DNA of 7,096 bases from Eggerthellaceae bacterium (GTDB lineage Bacteria > Actinomycetota > Coriobacteriia > Coriobacteriales > Eggerthellaceae). Shown piece by piece: positions 4,563-7,096 of the stretch. The notes beneath the pieces are model-generated. The model was not told the origin of the DNA, ran no database searches, and saw only the letters and a list, made by a program, of their open reading frames with translations. The DNA lies in assembly GCA_003452695.1 (NCBI GenBank), contig DMNP01000069.1:1-7096 (forward strand), written 5' to 3'. Every line of letters begins with the position of its first letter. The stretch's first letter is position 1. A program made the position numbers and the translations under genes.

Positions 4563-7096
4563 CTAGTCACCCGCTTCCATCTGTCCCTTGGGCATGGGCC
4601 GGAACAAGCCAAACAGGATAAGCGCCACCAGCGCGAAAGCCACGACCGTGCCCACGCCGAACGAGCCGAGAATGGCCAGCTTGCCTATTTGGAACACGAT
4701 AAGCGCCAGAGCATACGCCCAGCCGCATTCCCAGCCGATAGCCGCCCAGAACCACTTGTTGAAGCCGCCCATCTCGCGTTTTATCGCGCCCATGGCCGCG
4801 AAGCACGGAGCGCACAGCAGCTGGAACATCATGAACGAGAAAGCAGCCAGCGGCACGAGCGCCACCGAGCCGCTCGTCGCCACCAGCGACTGCATGAACG
4901 CCGACGACCAGGCAAGCTCGCCCCCGCCAAACACGATGGCCATGGTGCCGATAACGTTTTCCTTGGCGAGAAGCCCCGTGACCACCGTGGACGCCGCCTG
5001 CCAGTTCGCAAAGCCCAACGGCGTGAACACCCAGGCGAAGGCATTGCCGAAGTATGCAAGCAGCGAATAGTCCATAAGCTCTTCGCCCACCCACATGAAC
5101 TGGCCTTCGTACACGCCGTAGCCCGACAGGAACCACACCACGACGGTTGCCAGCAAGATGATGGTGCCGGCCTTCTTTATGAACGCCCACGCGCGTTCCC
5201 ACATGCTGCGCAGCAAGTCCACGAAACGCGGCAGTCGGTATTCGGGAAGTTCCATGATATAAGGCGTTGCCTCGCCCAGGAACGGCTTGGTCTTTTTCAG
5301 GATGATGCCCGAAATCACAATGGAGGCGATGCCCATGAAATACGCCAGGGGCGCGACCCACCACGTGCCGCCGAACACCGCAGTGGAGATAAGCGCGATG
5401 ATGGGCAGCTTGGCGGAGCAGGGCATGAAGGTGGTCGTCATCACGGTCAGTCGCCGCGACGACTCCGATTCGATGGTGCGCGACGCCATGATGCCCGGAA
5501 CGCCGCAACCGGTGCCGATGATCATGGGGATGAACGTCTTGCCCGATAGGCCGAAGCGGCGGAACAAGCGGTCCAGGATGAAGGTGACGCGCGCCATGTA
5601 GCCGCATCCCTCCAAGATGGCCAGCAGGAAGAACAGGATCATTATCTGCGGAACGAAGCCGAGCACGGCGCCCACGCCAGCCACGATGCCGTCCATGATA
5701 AGGTCGTACAGCCAATCGACGCACCCCACGGCCTGCAATGCGCCGCCGATGATTACGGGGATGCCCGGTATCCAGATGCCGTATTCGCCACGGTCTTTCG
5801 GAGGCGGCACCTGCAGGCCCTGAGGCACCGTATTGCCCTCTTCGTCGGGAACGCTTTCGCCATCGAAGTTGTAGACGACCGCCTCGGCTGCCTCCGAGCG
5901 CCCCGCGGCGGCAATCTCGTCGTTGCGCGCATCGGCGAGCGCCTGGGCCTTTTCCACGTTCTGCTCGCCCACGTACACGAAGTAGTTGGTCTCGGTAAGC
6001 TCCTCTTCGTCGACCACTGTGAATTCCGCGATAAGCCCCGCCTTGGCGGCATCGGCCTTGAATTCGGCCAGCCCCGTGCGGATGGCCGTGGAATCGGGCT
6101 GCGGTTCGAAATCTTCGCCCATCGCCTCCAGGGTTTCCTCGTCGGGTTCGGCTAGCAGGTTCGCCGCAAGCACATCGACGCCCATGCCCTGTTCGCGCGC
6201 GGTCGCAAAGTACTCGGCCACGGCCGTCTGGGCCTCGTCGTAGGGCTCGGCATCGGCATCGTAGGCCGCCTGCGCCCCCGCATCTGGCGCCACGATGGCC
6301 ACGGGGTCGAGGTACCAGCCCTCTCCGAACACGCCGTCGTTTGCCCAGTCGGTCGCCACAGCGCCGACCGCGCTAATGGAGATGTAGTAGATGGCGGCGA
6401 TGATGGCAACGAAGATGGGCAGCGCGAGCACGCGGTTCAGCAGCACCCGGTCTATCTTCTCGGTCGTGCTCAGGGTGGCGTCGACGCGCGTCTGCACGCG
6501 GCCGATGAATCCGGTAATGTAGTTGTACCGTTCGTTCGTGATGACCGCATCGGCCTTGTCGCCGAAACGCGCCTCGACGGCGCGCACATGGGCGTCCAAA
6601 TCTTCGATTTTTCCCAGGTCGGCCAGCACCTTCTGGTCGCGTTCCAAGTACTTAATGGCGTAATACCGAGAAAGCCGCGGGTCCACGTCCTGGGGCAAAT
6701 CTGCTTCCAGGTGCGCGATTAGCTGGTCCAAGTCGGCGGAAAAACGAACGGGGGCGGGGGCTTCGGCGCGCGCGGCGGCCTTCCTTGCCTGCTCCACCAC
6801 TTCGCCCACGCCTTCGCCCTGTAAGGCAGACACTTCTACGACGGGCAGCCCGAGCTCGCCCGCAAGCGCCGCGGAATCAATTTCGCAGCCACGTTTGCGC
6901 ACGATGTCCATCTGATTCAGCGCCACGACCATCGGCACGCCGAATTCCATAAGCTGCGTGGTCAGATAGAGATTGCGCTCCAAGTTCGACGCGTCCACGA
7001 TGTCGACGATTACGTCGGCTTCGCCTTGGATGAGATAGTCGCGTGCCACGACCTCTTCATTGGAATAGGGCGAAAGCGAATAGATGCCCGGCAGGT
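4563..7096 (-). CDS. feoB: Ferrous iron transporter FeoB (5' end beyond the window)
   Basis: FeoB imports Fe2+ across the cytoplasmic membrane and is controlled by an N-terminal G domain. The window shows 843 codons, entering just after the Asp of the G3 motif (LPGIYSLSPYS). The P-loop (G1) and G2 lie outside. Counting from the first visible Leu, G4 is NQMD at 60-63 (6906-6917), the G5-like SAL is at 89-91, and the helical GDI-like linker runs to about 215. The membrane part includes TM1 (about 222-243), LEGCGYMAR, GTGCGVPG with Cys530 and FMPCSAKLP with Cys559. These match the conserved FeoB gate motifs. A later CAPC (761/764) matches the second gate half. Between TM1 and TM2 lies an insertion of about 190 residues (about 5777-6347). 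By hand count it has about 43 Asp/Glu against 9 Lys/Arg, with no Cys or His, and it is predicted to be extracytoplasmic. Family members usually have a short loop there. The gene ends at TAG 4563-4565 and leads into the Cys-rich partner. feoA, if present, would be upstream, outside the window. Confidence 0.95.
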   Translation of the reverse strand, partial: LPGIYSLSPYSNEEVVARDYLIQGEADVIVDIVDASNLERNLYLTTQLMEFGVPMVVALNQMDIVRKRGCEIDSAALAGELGLPVVEVSALQGEGVGEVVEQARKAAARAEAPAPVRFSADLDQLIAHLEADLPQDVDPRLSRYYAIKYLERDQKVLADLGKIEDLDAHVRAVEARFGDKADAVITNERYNYITGFIGRVQTRVDATLSTTEKIDRVLLNRVLALPIFVAIIAAIYYISISAVGAVATDWANDGVFGEGWYLDPVAIVAPDAGAQAAYDADAEPYDEAQTAVAEYFATAREQGMGVDVLAANLLAEPDEETLEAMGEDFEPQPDSTAIRTGLAEFKADAAKAGLIAEFTVVDEEELTETNYFVYVGEQNVEKAQALADARNDEIAAAGRSEAAEAVVYNFDGESVPDEEGNTVPQGLQVPPPKDRGEYGIWIPGIPVIIGGALQAVGCVDWLYDLIMDGIVAGVGAVLGFVPQIMILFFLLAILEGCGYMARVTFILDRLFRRFGLSGKTFIPMIIGTGCGVPGIMASRTIESESSRRLTVMTTTFMPCSAKLPIIALISTAVFGGTWWVAPLAYFMGIASIVISGIILKKTKPFLGEATPYIMELPEYRLPRFVDLLRSMWERAWAFIKKAGTIILLATVVVWFLSGYGVYEGQFMWVGEELMDYSLLAYFGNAFAWVFTPLGFANWQAASTVVTGLLAKENVIGTMAIVFGGGELAWSSAFMQSLVATSGSVALVPLAAFSFMMFQLLCAPCFAAMGAIKREMGGFNKWFWAAIGWECGWAYALALIVFQIGKLAILGSFGVGTVVAFALVALILFGLFRPMPKGQMEAGD

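Noticed and set aside
3168..5549. 793-residue + strand open frame crossing the hydrolase end and the feoB region
   Set aside because: It overlaps two strongly supported genes, is Arg/His/Gly-rich with no domain, and is typical of a GC-rich shadow frame.
4567..5724. 385-residue - strand open frame inside feoB
   Set aside because: It is an alternate frame of feoB with Arg/His/Gly-rich composition and no hydrophobic segments or motifs.
7047..7049. GTG at 7049 as the start of feoB
   Set aside because: The frame stays open upstream and encodes LPGIYSLSPYS of the FeoB G domain, so the gene enters from beyond the window.

Overview
This is a GC-rich bacterial window with three independent blocks. 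Three traits point to the actinobacterial class Coriobacteriia (Eggerthellaceae-like gut anaerobes): GC-rich codon use with TTG and GTG starts, a secreted cell-wall hydrolase with ChW repeats, and an anaerobe-type ferrous iron transporter (FeoB with its Cys-rich companion). The assignment rests on gene content and composition, not on a marker gene.

Block 1 (about 1-1887, + strand): a structured leader, then a regulator with two MarR-type winged-helix domains in one chain (203-1048), then a radical SAM gene 64 bp downstream (1113-1887). The radical SAM gene looks broken. Its N-terminal part, with the iron-sulfur CxxxCxxC and GGEP motifs, and its C-terminal part are in different frames. They meet at an 8-base sequence that reads sensibly in both frames, and most of the catalytic barrel is missing between them. 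I read this as an internal deletion rather than a single-base frameshift.

Block 2 (about 1914-4275, + strand): one gene with its own candidate promoter and a strong ribosome binding site ahead of a GTG start. It encodes a 763-residue secreted protein: signal peptide, a roughly 210-residue disordered linker, six ChW repeats arranged as two copies of a three-repeat unit, a short aromatic wall-binding-like region, and a C-terminal NlpC/P60-like (phage-lysin-type) peptidoglycan hydrolase domain.

Block 3 (4326-7096, - strand, convergent with block 2): the ferrous iron transporter feoB, cut by the window edge inside its G domain, followed 3 bp later by a 77-residue FeoB-associated Cys-rich membrane protein. 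This FeoB has a large, very acidic, Cys/His-free insertion of about 190 residues between its first and second membrane segments, predicted to lie outside the cell.

I see no tRNA, rRNA, CRISPR array, insertion sequence or defence system. The observations most worth following are the deletion junction in the radical SAM gene, the FeoB extracytoplasmic insertion, and the tandem MarR regulator with its structured leader.
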